This document shows positions 25,336-33,296 of a DNA stretch of 64,000 nt, one piece after another. Both the position numbers and the translations under genes were made by a program. The stretch comes from Phytoplasma sp041276565 (GTDB lineage Bacteria > Bacillota_I > Bacilli_A > Acholeplasmatales > Acholeplasmataceae): assembly GCF_041276565.1 (NCBI RefSeq), contig NZ_JBGGGR010000001.1, positions 1-64,000 of the forward strand, given 5' to 3'. The notes under the pieces were generated by a model, which was not told where the DNA came from, ran no database searches, and worked only from the letters and a program-made list of their open reading frames with translations. Every line of letters begins with the position of its first letter. Position 1 is the stretch's first letter.

Positions 25336-25634
25336 TGTCCTCTCAATACTATGATTTAATTAAATCTCCTATTATTACCGAATCAACTAATAAAAAAATG
25401 GAATTACAAAATTTATATACTTTTAAAGTTGCAAAAAGTGCAAATAAAACAGAGATTAAAAAAGCAGCTGAACATATTTTTAATGTTAAAGTAGCTTCTG
25501 TTAATGTTATGAATGTTTTACCGAAATTTAAAAAACAAGTTAAAAGTCAAGGTTATACTTCTGGTTATAAAAAAGCAATCATTAAATTGTTTCCAGGACA
25601 AAGAATAACTGAATTTTTCGATAAAGAAAAATAA
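25335..25634 (+). CDS. rplW: 50S ribosomal protein L23
   Basis: A 99-residue protein with YDLIKSPIITESTNKKME, YTFKVAKSANKTEIKKA, FNVKVASVNVMNV and the basic C-terminus. It forms the docking site for trigger factor and SRP near the tunnel exit. GAGG lies 12 bases before the ATG, inside the end of rplD. Confidence 0.96.
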   Translation: MSSQYYDLIKSPIITESTNKKMELQNLYTFKVAKSANKTEIKKAAEHIFNVKVASVNVMNVLPKFKKQVKSQGYTSGYKKAIIKLFPGQRITEFFDKEK

Positions 25635-25680
25635 AAAAAATAAAAATTTTAAAATATTTAAGAAAGGTTCGACATCAAAA

Positions 25681-26508
25681 GTGGCTATTAAGAAATATAA
25701 ACCTATATCCAATGGACGCCGTAATATGAGTTTACAAGACTTTAGAGAACTTACAACTTCTACTCCTGAAAAAAGTTTATTAGTTCCTAAAAAAGACAAA
25801 GGCGGAAGAAATAATCAAGGGAAAATTACTGTAAGACATCGTGGTGGTGGAGTTAAACAAAAATATCGTCTTATTGATTTTAAACGTGATAAAGATGATA
25901 TTCCTGGAAGAGTAGCGACTATAGAATATGATCCGAATCGTAATTGCAACATTTCTTTAATTCATTATGCAGATGGCGAAAAAAGATATATTTTAAGTCC
26001 TAAAGATATTGTTGTAGGTAGTAATATTTTTTCAGGACAAAAATCCGATATTAAAGTAGGAAATTCTTTGCCTTTAAAAAATATTCCTATTGGTTCATTT
26101 GTTCATAATATCGAAATGAAACCTGGTAAAGGTGGACAATTAGCTCGTAGTGCCGGAACTTCAGTTCAAATCGTAAAAAAAGAAGATAAATATGTTGTTT
26201 TAAATTTACCTTCTGGAGAATTAAGAAAAGTTTTAGCTACTTGTAGAGCAACAATCGGAACATTAGGAAACGAATTTTATAAATTGATTCGTAATGGTAA
26301 AGCAGGAAGAACTCGTTATTTATCTATTAGACCTACAGTAAGAGGTTCTGCTATGAATCCTAATGATCACCCACATGGTGGTGGAGAAGGTCGTGCACCT
26401 ATCGGACGTAAATCACCTATGACACCTTGGGGTAAAAAAGCACGTGGTATTAAAACACGTAAAAAAAATAAAAATAATGATAGTTTAATTTTGAAAAGAC
26501 GCAAATAA
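25681..26508 (+). CDS. rplB: 50S ribosomal protein L2
   Basis: A 275-residue protein near the peptidyl transferase centre. It has AIKKYKPISNGRRNMS, KDKGGRNNQGKITVRHRGGG, DPNRNCNISLIHYADGEKRYI, and NPNDHPHGGGEGRAPIG containing the conserved histidine. Start is GTG 25681, after AAGAAAGG at 25662-25669. Length is normal. Confidence 0.97.
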   Translation: MAIKKYKPISNGRRNMSLQDFRELTTSTPEKSLLVPKKDKGGRNNQGKITVRHRGGGVKQKYRLIDFKRDKDDIPGRVATIEYDPNRNCNISLIHYADGEKRYILSPKDIVVGSNIFSGQKSDIKVGNSLPLKNIPIGSFVHNIEMKPGKGGQLARSAGTSVQIVKKEDKYVVLNLPSGELRKVLATCRATIGTLGNEFYKLIRNGKAGRTRYLSIRPTVRGSAMNPNDHPHGGGEGRAPIGRKSPMTPWGKKARGIKTRKKNKNNDSLILKRRK

Positions 26509-26532
26509 AATAAATTGGGAGATTTGTAAAAT

Positions 26533-26814
26533 ATGGCTCGTTCACTTAAAAAAGGTTATTTTTGCAACGAACATCTTTTATCAAAAGTAATAAAACAAAA
26601 CGAAAAAAAAATTCAAAAAATAATTCAAACTCGTTCACGTAGAAGCGTTATTTTGCCTGAATTTATCGGACACAAAATTGCTGTTTATAATGGTAAAGAA
26701 TATATTATTGTTTCTATTACAGAAGATATGGTAGGTCATAAATTAGGAGAATTTTCTCCTACTCGTATTTTTCGTGGTCATGCTAAAGGCGATAAAAAAA
26801 GTCAAAAAAAATAA
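26533..26814 (+). CDS. rpsS: 30S ribosomal protein S19
   Basis: A 93-residue protein: MARSLKKGYFCNEHLL, the SRRSVILPEFIGHKIAVYNGKE segment and HKLGEFSPTRIFRGHAKGDKK. It contacts S13 (36 kb region of this window) at the head of the 30S subunit. GGGAG lies 11 bases before the ATG. Confidence 0.97.
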   Translation: MARSLKKGYFCNEHLLSKVIKQNEKKIQKIIQTRSRRSVILPEFIGHKIAVYNGKEYIIVSITEDMVGHKLGEFSPTRIFRGHAKGDKKSQKK

Positions 26815-26834
26815 TTTAAAGAAGGAATTTTTAT

Positions 26835-27188
26835 ATGAAAGTAAAAGCTATTGCTAATCAAGTGCCTGTTGCTCCTAGAAAAGCACGTTTAGTAATCGAT
26901 TTAATTCGTGGTAAAAACGTAAAAGAAGCAGAAGCTATTTTAATGTTTACTTCGAAATCAGCTTCTCCTATTGTTTTGAAATTATTAAAAAGCGCTATTG
27001 CTAATGCTGTTCATAATTTTCAACTTAATAGAAACGATTTATATGTAGAAGAAATTTTTGTTAATGAAGGACTTCGTTTACCTCGTTTATTTCCGAGAGC
27101 AAAAGGAAAAACAGATAAAAGAAAAAAAAGAACAAGTCATGTAACAATATTTATTTCTGAACATAAACAAGAAATGAAGGAGTTATAA
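26835..27188 (+). CDS. rplV: 50S ribosomal protein L22
   Basis: A 117-residue protein: VPVAPRKARLVIDLIRGKNVKEAEAIL, followed by the beta-hairpin that lines the exit tunnel, VNEGLRLPRLFPRAKGKTDKRKKRTSHVTI (partly shown), and a C-terminal tail. AGAAGGA lies 8 bases before the ATG. It is followed 5 bases later by rpsC. Confidence 0.97.
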   Translation: MKVKAIANQVPVAPRKARLVIDLIRGKNVKEAEAILMFTSKSASPIVLKLLKSAIANAVHNFQLNRNDLYVEEIFVNEGLRLPRLFPRAKGKTDKRKKRTSHVTIFISEHKQEMKEL

Positions 27189-27193
27189 TTTAA

Positions 27194-27931
27194 ATGGGTC
27201 AAAAGAGTAATCCTAACGGCTTAAGATTAGGAATTATTAAAAATTGGGAATCCGAATGGTTTACTAGTTATAAAAAAGTTCCTGTTTTGCTTGTAGAAGA
27301 TTTTAAAATTAGAAGTTTAATTCGTAAAACTCATTCTGAAGGAATTATTTCACAAATCGTAATTAAACGTTTAAAAAAATCTAATGATGAAGTAATTCAA
27401 GTGGATTTATATACTTCACAAATGGGAATCGTTCAAGGAACAGATAGCAAAAATAAAAAAGAATTAATTAAAAAGTTAGAAAAATTAATTAATAAAAAAA
27501 TCGATGTTAATGTTTTTGAAGTAAAAGCAGTAAATAAAATTGCTTCTTTAGTAGCTCAAAGTATCGCTATACAATTACAACAAAGAGCTTTTTATAGATC
27601 AGTTCAAAAAGCAGCTATTCAAAGATGTTTAAAAAGCGGTGTTAAAGGTGTTAAAATTATTATTTCTGGTCGTTTAGGTGGCGCAGAAAAAGCCAGAAGT
27701 GAATCGGTTGCTATGGGAGCTGTTCCTTTAAACACTTTAAGAGCAGATATTGATTATGCTTTTGAAGAAGCTCATACTACTTATGGTGTTTTAGGTGTAA
27801 AAGTAATTATTAATCACGGTCAGGTTTTACCTAATAAAACTATTTCTGATACAAGAAAAATATTTGCTTCTAGTTATCCACAAAACGAAAATAAAAAAAA
27901 TATTAATAGAAAAAAAATAATAAAAAAATAA
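27194..27931 (+). CDS. rpsC: 30S ribosomal protein S3
   Basis: A 245-residue protein: GQKSNPNGLRLGIIKNWESEW, the KH-type RNA-binding domain, and the C-terminal domain with GVKIIISGRLGGAEKARSE, GAVPLNTLRADIDYAFEEAHTTYGV. S3 lines the mRNA entry channel. It ends with an Asn/Lys-rich tail, longer than the core. Confidence 0.97.
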   Translation: MGQKSNPNGLRLGIIKNWESEWFTSYKKVPVLLVEDFKIRSLIRKTHSEGIISQIVIKRLKKSNDEVIQVDLYTSQMGIVQGTDSKNKKELIKKLEKLINKKIDVNVFEVKAVNKIASLVAQSIAIQLQQRAFYRSVQKAAIQRCLKSGVKGVKIIISGRLGGAEKARSESVAMGAVPLNTLRADIDYAFEEAHTTYGVLGVKVIINHGQVLPNKTISDTRKIFASSYPQNENKKNINRKKIIKK

Positions 27932-27986
27932 AAGATTTAAAAGTTATTTTTTTAATTTATTTTAAAGGAGTTCAATAAGCATCATT

Positions 27987-28409
27987 ATGTTAATTCCAAA
28001 AAGAACTAAATATCGTCGTTACCATCGTATAAGCTACGAAGGAAAATCCAAAGGTAAAAACAAAATTATAAATGGTAATTACGGATTAATAGCAAAACAA
28101 GGAGCTTGGATTACTAGTCAACAAATAGAATCCGCTCGTATTGCGATGACTCGTCATATGAAAAGATTGGGTAAAGTTTGGATTAATATTTTCCCATATT
28201 TACCTTTAACTAAAAAACCTTTAGAAGTACGTATGGGTTCTGGGAAAGGTAATCCAGAATTATGGGTTGCAGTAGTAAAAAAAGGTAAAGTCCTTTTTGA
28301 AGTAAGCGATAATAATAACTCAGATAAAATGGAAATAGAAGCTTTAAGATTAGCTTCTCATAAATTACCTATTACTACAAAAATTGTCAAAAGAGGAAAA
28401 GAGTTATGA
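27987..28409 (+). CDS. rplP: 50S ribosomal protein L16
   Basis: A 140-residue protein: MLIPKRTKYRRYHRISYEGKSKG, GAWITSQQIESARIAMTRHMKR, KPLEVRMGSGKGNPELWVAVVKKG and LRLASHKLPI. AAAGGAG is about 15 bases before the ATG. The stop TGA overlaps the rpmC start (ATGA). Confidence 0.97.
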   Translation: MLIPKRTKYRRYHRISYEGKSKGKNKIINGNYGLIAKQGAWITSQQIESARIAMTRHMKRLGKVWINIFPYLPLTKKPLEVRMGSGKGNPELWVAVVKKGKVLFEVSDNNNSDKMEIEALRLASHKLPITTKIVKRGKEL

Positions 28410-28639
28410 AAATAAAAGATATTCGCAAAATGACAATAGAAGAATTGGAAGAACAAGTTGTAATTTTGAAAAAAAATTTATTTCATACAAAAATTCAAGT
28501 AGAATTAGCTAAGTCAAAAAATAGCGCTCGTATTTCTCAAATTACAAAAGTTATTGCAAGAATTAAAACTGTTATTAATGAAAGAAAACTTGGTATTGAA
28601 AAAGTTCCAGTCCAAGAAGTTTCTTCAACGAATGTTTAA
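28406..28639 (+). CDS. rpmC: 50S ribosomal protein L29
   Basis: A 77-residue helical protein with MKIKDIRKMTIEELEEQVVILKKNLFHTKIQ and ARISQITKVIARIKTVINE; about ten residues longer at the C-terminus than most L29. It is translationally coupled to rplP. The following gap of 113 bases contains a promoter-like sequence. Confidence 0.94.
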   Translation: MKIKDIRKMTIEELEEQVVILKKNLFHTKIQVELAKSKNSARISQITKVIARIKTVINERKLGIEKVPVQEVSSTNV

Positions 28640-28691
28640 TTTATATTTTTATAATTTTTTATTTATTAATAAATAATTAAAATCAATCAAA

Positions 28692-28720
28692 TTGACAATA
28701 TAAAGAAAATATTTTACAGT
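28692..28720 (+). promoter_or_regulatory. Putative internal promoter before rpsQ
   Basis: Consensus TTGACA (28692-28697) and TACAGT (28715-28720) are separated by 17 bases, in the largest gap within the S10-spc genes. An AT palindrome (ATTTATTAATAAAT, about 28660-28674) lies just upstream and could terminate or attenuate the S10 transcript. Confidence 0.5.
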
Positions 28721-28752
28721 TTTAAATTTTTTTATAAAAAAGAGGTAAAATA

Positions 28753-29013
28753 ATGACTAATACTAAGAAGTTTTTTTCAGGTGTAGTAGTTTCTGATAAA
28801 ATGCAAAAAACAATCGTTGTTGCAGTTGATTATTATAAAAAAGTTCATTTATATGGAAAAAGAATTAAAAAAACTAGTAAATTTTATGTACATGATGAAA
28901 AAGAAATTGCAAAAATAGGCGATTTGGTTAATTTTGTAGGAACAAGACCTTTATCAAAAACTAAAAAATTTCGTTTATTAAATATTATTTTAAGCAAAAA
29001 TAAGGTAAAATAA
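28753..29013 (+). CDS. rpsQ: 30S ribosomal protein S17
   Basis: An 86-residue OB-fold protein: KFFSGVVVSDKMQKTIVVAVDYYKKVHLYGKRIKKTSKFYVHDE (shown in part) and GDLVNFVGTRPLSKTKKFRLLNI. AAAGAGG lies 7 bases before the ATG. The next gene begins 2 bases after its stop. Confidence 0.97.
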   Translation: MTNTKKFFSGVVVSDKMQKTIVVAVDYYKKVHLYGKRIKKTSKFYVHDEKEIAKIGDLVNFVGTRPLSKTKKFRLLNIILSKNKVK

Positions 29014-29015
29014 TT

Positions 29016-29396
29016 ATGATCCAAATAAATAGTCGTTTAACAGTTGCTGATAATAGTGGTGCTAAAGAAGTTTTAGTAATTAATATTCCTGGTTCTAGTA
29101 AAAAACGTTATGCTAATATAGGGGATATTGTTGTTGTTTCTGTCAAAAAAGCAATTCCTTCAGGTATGTTAAAAGCTGGAGATAAAGCAAAAGCTTTGGT
29201 TTTACGTACAAAAAAAGGTTTAAGAGGAAAAGACGGTTCCTATATTAAATTTGATGATAACGCAGTAGTTATTATTAAAGATGATGTTACTTTAAAAGGA
29301 ACAAGGATTTTTGGACCTGTTGTAAAAAATCAAAAATTGAAAGATAATAATTTTTCTAAGTTTCTTTCTTTATCTGAAAAAGTTTTTGTAATATAG
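29016..29396 (+). CDS. rplN: 50S ribosomal protein L14
   Basis: A 126-residue protein, a few residues longer than the usual 122: MIQINSRLTVADNSGAKEVLVI, KAIPSGMLKAGDKAKALVLRTKKGL, IKFDDNAVVIIKDDVTLKGTRIFGPV and a divergent end (LSLSEKVFVI). AAGG lies 8 bases before the ATG, inside the rpsQ end. Confidence 0.96.
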   Translation: MIQINSRLTVADNSGAKEVLVINIPGSSKKRYANIGDIVVVSVKKAIPSGMLKAGDKAKALVLRTKKGLRGKDGSYIKFDDNAVVIIKDDVTLKGTRIFGPVVKNQKLKDNNFSKFLSLSEKVFVI

Positions 29397-29408
29397 AGGA
29401 AATTTATA

Positions 29409-29744
29409 ATGTATATTAAAATAGGTGATATAGTCGCTGTTCGTACAGGTAAAGATCGTTTTTTTATTAATGAACAAGGTAAAAAAGCCATCAAAACTGG
29501 AAAAGTGATACAAATTTTTTTCAAAGAACAAAAGATTTTAGTTGAAGGTATTAATATTGCAAAAAAACATAAAACTCCTCCTAATGATGATAAAAAAGGT
29601 ACTATCATCCAAGAAGAAATGCCTATCCATATTTCTAATGTTTCTTTAATTGATCCTGAAAAAAAAATTCCTACTCGTATTGGTATTCGTTACGAAGACA
29701 ACAAAAAAGTTCGTTATTCAAAAAAAACAGGAATTATTATTTAA
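29409..29744 (+). CDS. rplX: 50S ribosomal protein L24
   Basis: A 111-residue assembly initiator with the KOW-type start IKIGDIVAVRTGKD, GKVIQIFFKEQKILVEGINIAKKH, and SNVSLIDPEKKIPTRIGIRYED. AGAGGAAA lies about 9 bases before the ATG. Normal length and order. Confidence 0.96.
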   Translation: MYIKIGDIVAVRTGKDRFFINEQGKKAIKTGKVIQIFFKEQKILVEGINIAKKHKTPPNDDKKGTIIQEEMPIHISNVSLIDPEKKIPTRIGIRYEDNKKVRYSKKTGIII

Positions 29745-29768
29745 TTGAATTAAGGAAAATATAATATA

Positions 29769-30311
29769 ATGAAAAAAGATAATATTCAATATACCAAAAA
29801 AGATTCTATTCTTGCTTTAAAAGAAATTTTTAATTTTAAATCTGTAATGCAAGTTCCTAAAATAGATAAAATAGTAATCAATATGGGTGTTGGTGAAGCT
29901 GTTTCGAATATTAAAATTTTAGATGAATTTTACGAACAGTTAACTTTAATTAGTGGTCAAGTTCCTGTTATTATTAAAGCTAAAAAATCTATTTCTAATT
30001 TTAAATTAAGAGAAGGTATGCCTATCGGTTTAAAAGTTACTTTAAGAGGAAGCAAAAAAGAATTTTTTTTAGATAAATTAATTAGAATAGTTTTACCAAG
30101 AATAAGAGATTTCAGAGGATTAAATTCTAGATCTTTTGATGGTAGAGGTAATTATTCTTTAGGTATAAAAGAACAAATTGTTTTTCCTGAAATCGATATC
30201 GATAAAATTAAAAAAATTTGTGGAATGGATATTTGCATTGTCACTACAGCTAAAAATAATGAAGATGCAAAAAAATTATTAGAATTTTATGGAATGCCTT
30301 TTAGAAAATAA
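29769..30311 (+). CDS. rplE: 50S ribosomal protein L5
   Basis: A 180-residue 5S rRNA-binding protein: NFKSVMQVPKIDKIVINMGVGEA, GQVPVIIKAKKSISNFKLREGMPIG, LPRIRDFRGLNSRSFDGRGNYSLGIKEQIVFPEI (shown in part) and the C-terminal ITTAKNNEDAKKLLEFYGMPF type segment. AAGGAAA is 9 bases upstream. Confidence 0.97.
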   Translation: MKKDNIQYTKKDSILALKEIFNFKSVMQVPKIDKIVINMGVGEAVSNIKILDEFYEQLTLISGQVPVIIKAKKSISNFKLREGMPIGLKVTLRGSKKEFFLDKLIRIVLPRIRDFRGLNSRSFDGRGNYSLGIKEQIVFPEIDIDKIKKICGMDICIVTTAKNNEDAKKLLEFYGMPFRK

Positions 30312-30349
30312 AATATATTTAATATAAAATTAAGAAGGAATGATTTTTT

Positions 30350-30619
30350 ATGGCTAAAAAATCCAAAATTGTTCAAAATCAAAAACAAAGAGAAATTTTT
30401 TTGAAATATAAAGATAAACGTTTAGAGCTAAAAAAAAAAAAAGATTATAAAGGGCTTTCTCGTCTTCCTATAAAATCTTCTCCAGTGCGTTTAAAAAATA
30501 TAGATCAAATCGATGGTAGAGCAAGAGGGTATATAAGAAAATTTGGGATTTCTAGAATTAGATTTCGTGAGTTAGCTAACAAAGGTGAAATACCTGGTGT
30601 TAAAAAGATTAGTTGGTAA
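30350..30619 (+). CDS. rpsN: 30S ribosomal protein S14, cysteine-free type
   Basis: An 89-residue protein: MAKKSKIVQNQKQREIFLKY, LSRLPIKSSPVRLKNIDQIDGRARGYIRKFGISR and GEIPGVKKISW. It is the long, zinc-independent (C-minus) form; none of the four zinc-ribbon cysteines of the 61-residue form exists. AGAAGGA is upstream. Its end overlaps the region carrying the rpsH ribosome-binding site. Confidence 0.96.
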   Translation: MAKKSKIVQNQKQREIFLKYKDKRLELKKKKDYKGLSRLPIKSSPVRLKNIDQIDGRARGYIRKFGISRIRFRELANKGEIPGVKKISW

Positions 30620-30633
30620 GGAGAACGAAAATT

Positions 30634-31008
30634 ATGATAGCAAATCCGATTGCTGATTTATTAACTAGAATGCGTAATGCTAATATAATGTATCATGATA
30701 AAGTTTCTGTTCCTATTTCAAAATTCAAAATCAAAATCTTAGAAGTTATCAAAAAAGAAGGCTATATAAAAGATTTTTATTTAGATGATAGAAAAAGAAA
30801 CATTATTATTCATTTAAAATATAATGCTAATAAACAGAGAACTATTACAGGGTTAAAAAGAGTATCAAAATATGTTCCTGTTCAAAAAATACCTAGAGTT
30901 TATAACGGATTAGGAATAGCTTTAATTTCTACTTCAAAAGGTGTTTTAACAGATTATGATGCTTTATTGCATAATGTAGGCGGAGAAGTTTTAGCTTATA
31001 TTTGGTAA
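30634..31008 (+). CDS. rpsH: 30S ribosomal protein S8
   Basis: A 124-residue protein: NPIADLLTRMRNANIMYHDKVSVP, LKYNANKQRTITGLKRVSKYVP and GLGIALISTSKGVLTDYDALLHNVGGEVLAYIW (shown in part). I choose ATG 30634, with AAGGAGA at 30618-30624; the in-frame TTG at 30613 lies before that site. S8 is the known spc operon repressor in E. coli; no matching site was identified. Confidence 0.96.
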   Translation: MIANPIADLLTRMRNANIMYHDKVSVPISKFKIKILEVIKKEGYIKDFYLDDRKRNIIIHLKYNANKQRTITGLKRVSKYVPVQKIPRVYNGLGIALISTSKGVLTDYDALLHNVGGEVLAYIW

Positions 31009-31025
31009 TTGTTAAGGAGATTTTA

Positions 31026-31568
31026 ATGTCAAGAGTGGGAAGAAAACTTATTTCAATTCCAGAAGGTGTACAAATAGAAATTCAAGAAAAAAATTTAGTA
31101 AATATTAAATATAATACTAATCAGTTACAATATCAATTTAATCCTTTATTAAATATCGATGTTAAAGACGGATTTATTAAAGTTTCAAGAACAAGCAATG
31201 ATATTTTTACAAAAAAAATTCATGGCACTACAAGAGCTTTATTATCTAATATCATCGCTGGTTTAATCAAACCTTTTATTAAAAGAATTGAAATTGTTGG
31301 TTTAGGTTATGATGTTACTAAAAAAAATTCTGATTTAGTTTTTAATTTAGGATTTTCACATATTATTCCTTTAACAATTCCTTCTAATTTGGAAATAGAA
31401 ATTATCAAAAATAAAGAAATCATTGTCAAAGGAATAGATAAGCAATTTGTTGGAGAATTCGCTGCCAAAATACTAAAATTACGTAAACCAGAACCTTATA
31501 AAGGTAAAGGGATTCGTTTATTTAATCAATATGTTCATCGTAAAGCTGGTAAAAGTGCTAAAAAATAA
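31026..31568 (+). CDS. rplF: 50S ribosomal protein L6
   Basis: A 180-residue protein: MSRVGRKLISIPEGVQIEI, KIHGTTRALLSNIIAGL, VGLGYDVTKKNSDLVFNLGFSH, VKGIDKQFVGEFAAKI and KPEPYKGKGIRL. The start is ATG 31026 after AAGGAG (31014-31019). A longer frame from 31002 would run through that site and overlap rpsH. Confidence 0.96.
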   Translation: MSRVGRKLISIPEGVQIEIQEKNLVNIKYNTNQLQYQFNPLLNIDVKDGFIKVSRTSNDIFTKKIHGTTRALLSNIIAGLIKPFIKRIEIVGLGYDVTKKNSDLVFNLGFSHIIPLTIPSNLEIEIIKNKEIIVKGIDKQFVGEFAAKILKLRKPEPYKGKGIRLFNQYVHRKAGKSAKK

Positions 31569-31589
31569 GAAAGGATATTAATTTTTATT

Positions 31590-31943
31590 ATGATAAATAA
31601 AGAATCATCAAAAAAATTAGCTCAAAAAAGACATTTACGTTTAAGAAAAAAAATTATAGGTACCGAAAAAAGACCTCGTTTAAATGTTTTTTATTCTAAT
31701 AAATATTTTTACGCACAAATTATTGATGATCAAAAAAGAGTTACTTTGTGTAGTGCTCATAGCAAAGAAATTAACGCTACGACAGTGAATATAAAAGTGG
31801 CTTCTGATATTGGTAGAATCATTGCTCAAAAAGCTTTAAAACAAGGTATTAGTCATGTTGTTTTTGATAGAGGCGGTCGTTTATATCATGGTCGTATTAA
31901 AGCTTTAGCTAATGTTGCAAGGGAAGAGGGCTTAATATTTTGA
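31590..31943 (+). CDS. rplR: 50S ribosomal protein L18
   Basis: A 117-residue 5S rRNA-binding protein: KRHLRLRKKIIGTEKRPRLNVFYSN, YFYAQIIDDQKRVTLCSAHSKE, and VVFDRGGRLYHGRIKALANVAREEGL. AGAAAGGA lies upstream. The stop TGA overlaps a TTG (TTGA), the probable start of rpsE. Confidence 0.96.
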   Translation: MINKESSKKLAQKRHLRLRKKIIGTEKRPRLNVFYSNKYFYAQIIDDQKRVTLCSAHSKEINATTVNIKVASDIGRIIAQKALKQGISHVVFDRGGRLYHGRIKALANVAREEGLIF

Positions 31944-32644
31944 AAGATACAGTAAATAACACTGATAATTTAACTTCCAAAACTCAAACAGATACTTTGG
32001 TTTCTTCAAATAAAACAAATAATTCAGTTTCTAAAGAAAAAACAGAAAATTTAGTATCTAAAACTAAAACAGATACTTTAGTTTCTAAAAACAAAACAGA
32101 TTCTTTTGTTTCTAAAAATAGAAATGATAATTTTGTTGCTAAAAAAACTTTTAGCGAATTTGAAGAAAAGATCATTTCAATCAATAGAATAACTAAAGTT
32201 GTTAAAGGTGGACGTCGTTTACGTTTTTCTGCTTTGGTTGTTGTAGGAGATAAAAAAGGAAGAATTGGTTTTGCTAATGCTAAAGCTCAAGAAGTTTTAG
32301 ACGCTATCAAAAAAGCATTAGAAAAAGCTAAGAAAAATTTATTCCAAATTTCTCTTTCAGGGTCTACTATTCCTCATGAGATTATTGGAAAATTTGGAGC
32401 TTCAAAAGCTTTATTAAAACCAGCTGCTAAAGGAACAGGAATCATCGCAGGTGGAAAAGCTGCTAGGGTTGTTTTTGAATTAGTTGGTATTAATGATATT
32501 TTGTCTAAATCTTTTGGTTCTAGAACTTCTATCAATATTTTAAGAGCGATAATGGATGGATTAAAAAGTTTAAGAACTATCAAAGAAGTCGAAAAAATTA
32601 GAGGCATCTCTTTAAATTCAAGATTTGTAAGGAAAAGAAAATGA
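31940..32644 (+). CDS. rpsE: 30S ribosomal protein S5 with repetitive N-terminal extension
   Basis: The S5 core starts at about residue 73 (EEKIISINRITKVVKGGRRLRFSALVVVGD) and includes GKFGASKALLKPAAKGTGIIAGG and the C-terminal GISLNSRFVRKRK. Before it are about 70 residues rich in Ser, Thr, Asn and Lys, built from nine-residue units such as NSVSKEKTE, NLVSKTKTD, TLVSKNKTD, SFVSKNRND. The total length of 234 compares with about 165 in most bacteria. Start TTG 31940 is coupled to the rplR stop, and GGGAAGAGG (31921-31929) stands 10 bases before it. No ATG in frame precedes the core region, so the extension is probably translated. Confidence 0.93.
   Translation: MKDTVNNTDNLTSKTQTDTLVSSNKTNNSVSKEKTENLVSKTKTDTLVSKNKTDSFVSKNRNDNFVAKKTFSEFEEKIISINRITKVVKGGRRLRFSALVVVGDKKGRIGFANAKAQEVLDAIKKALEKAKKNLFQISLSGSTIPHEIIGKFGASKALLKPAAKGTGIIAGGKAARVVFELVGINDILSKSFGSRTSINILRAIMDGLKSLRTIKEVEKIRGISLNSRFVRKRK
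32020..32154 (+). repeat. 27-bp tandem repeats inside rpsE
   Basis: At least four degenerate 27-bp units (nine codons each), pattern x-x-V-S-K-x-K-T-D, encode the N-terminal extension of S5. The best matching pair encodes NLVSKTKTD and TLVSKNKTD. Boundaries are approximate. Confidence 0.75.
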
Positions 32645-32823
32645 AAAAATTAGAAATTACATTAAAAAAAAGTTTAATTGGTAGAAGTCCTAACCAAGTT
32701 AAAAACGCTCATTGTTTAGGTTTAAAAAAAATTAATCAAAAAGTTATTAAAGAAGATATTGCTGTTTTTAGAGGAATTTTAAAAAAAATTAATCATTTAG
32801 TTTCTGTTAAAGAAATTATTTAA
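32641..32823 (+). CDS. rpmD: 50S ribosomal protein L30
   Basis: A 60-residue protein: KKLEITLKKSLIGRSPNQVKNAHCLGLKKINQ and a C-terminal helix with ILKKINHLVSVKEI. The start overlaps the rpsE stop (ATGA); AAGG lies 6 bases upstream. Confidence 0.94.
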   Translation: MKKLEITLKKSLIGRSPNQVKNAHCLGLKKINQKVIKEDIAVFRGILKKINHLVSVKEII

Positions 32824-32843
32824 TAAGAGAGTATTGATGAAAT

Positions 32844-33287
32844 ATGTTTTTACATTTATTAAAACCAGTTAAAAATGCTAGAAAAACTATTAAAAGATTA
32901 GGACGTGGACCGGGTAGTGGTAATGGAAAAACATCAGGAAAAGGACATAAAGGACAATTAGCTCGTACTGGTGGCGGAACTCGATTAGGTTTCGAAGGGG
33001 GCCAAACGCCTTTTTTCCAAAGAATCCCTAAAAGAGGTTTTTTTAATTTTAATAAAAAAAAATATTTTATATTGAATTTAAAAGATTTAGAAGTTTTTGA
33101 AAATGGTTCTGTAGTTACAAAAGAATTGTTATTACAAAAAAAGATAATTAAAAAAAATATGTCATTGATTAAAGTTTTAGCTAAAGGAGATTTGAGAAAA
33201 AAAATTACTGTTCAAGCTTCTAAATTTTCGAATAAAGCTAAAAGTATTATCGAAAAAAATGGCGGAAATATAGAAATAATAAGGTAA
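32844..33287 (+). CDS. rplO: 50S ribosomal protein L15
   Basis: A 147-residue protein: LKPVKNARKTIKRLGRGPGSGNGKTSGKGHKG (shown in part), GGGTRLGFEGGQTPFFQRIPKRGF, and the C-terminal globular domain ending ENGG. Usual first residues are MKLHEL; here MFLHLLKP. The ribosome-binding site TAAGAGAG is 13 bases before the ATG. Confidence 0.95.
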   Translation: MFLHLLKPVKNARKTIKRLGRGPGSGNGKTSGKGHKGQLARTGGGTRLGFEGGQTPFFQRIPKRGFFNFNKKKYFILNLKDLEVFENGSVVTKELLLQKKIIKKNMSLIKVLAKGDLRKKITVQASKFSNKAKSIIEKNGGNIEIIR

Positions 33288-33296
33288 TTTTTTTGT

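Noticed and set aside
31984..32184. Minus-strand reading frame with a repeating pattern opposite rpsE
   Set aside because: The repeat is only the reverse of the tandem repeats in the S5 extension.
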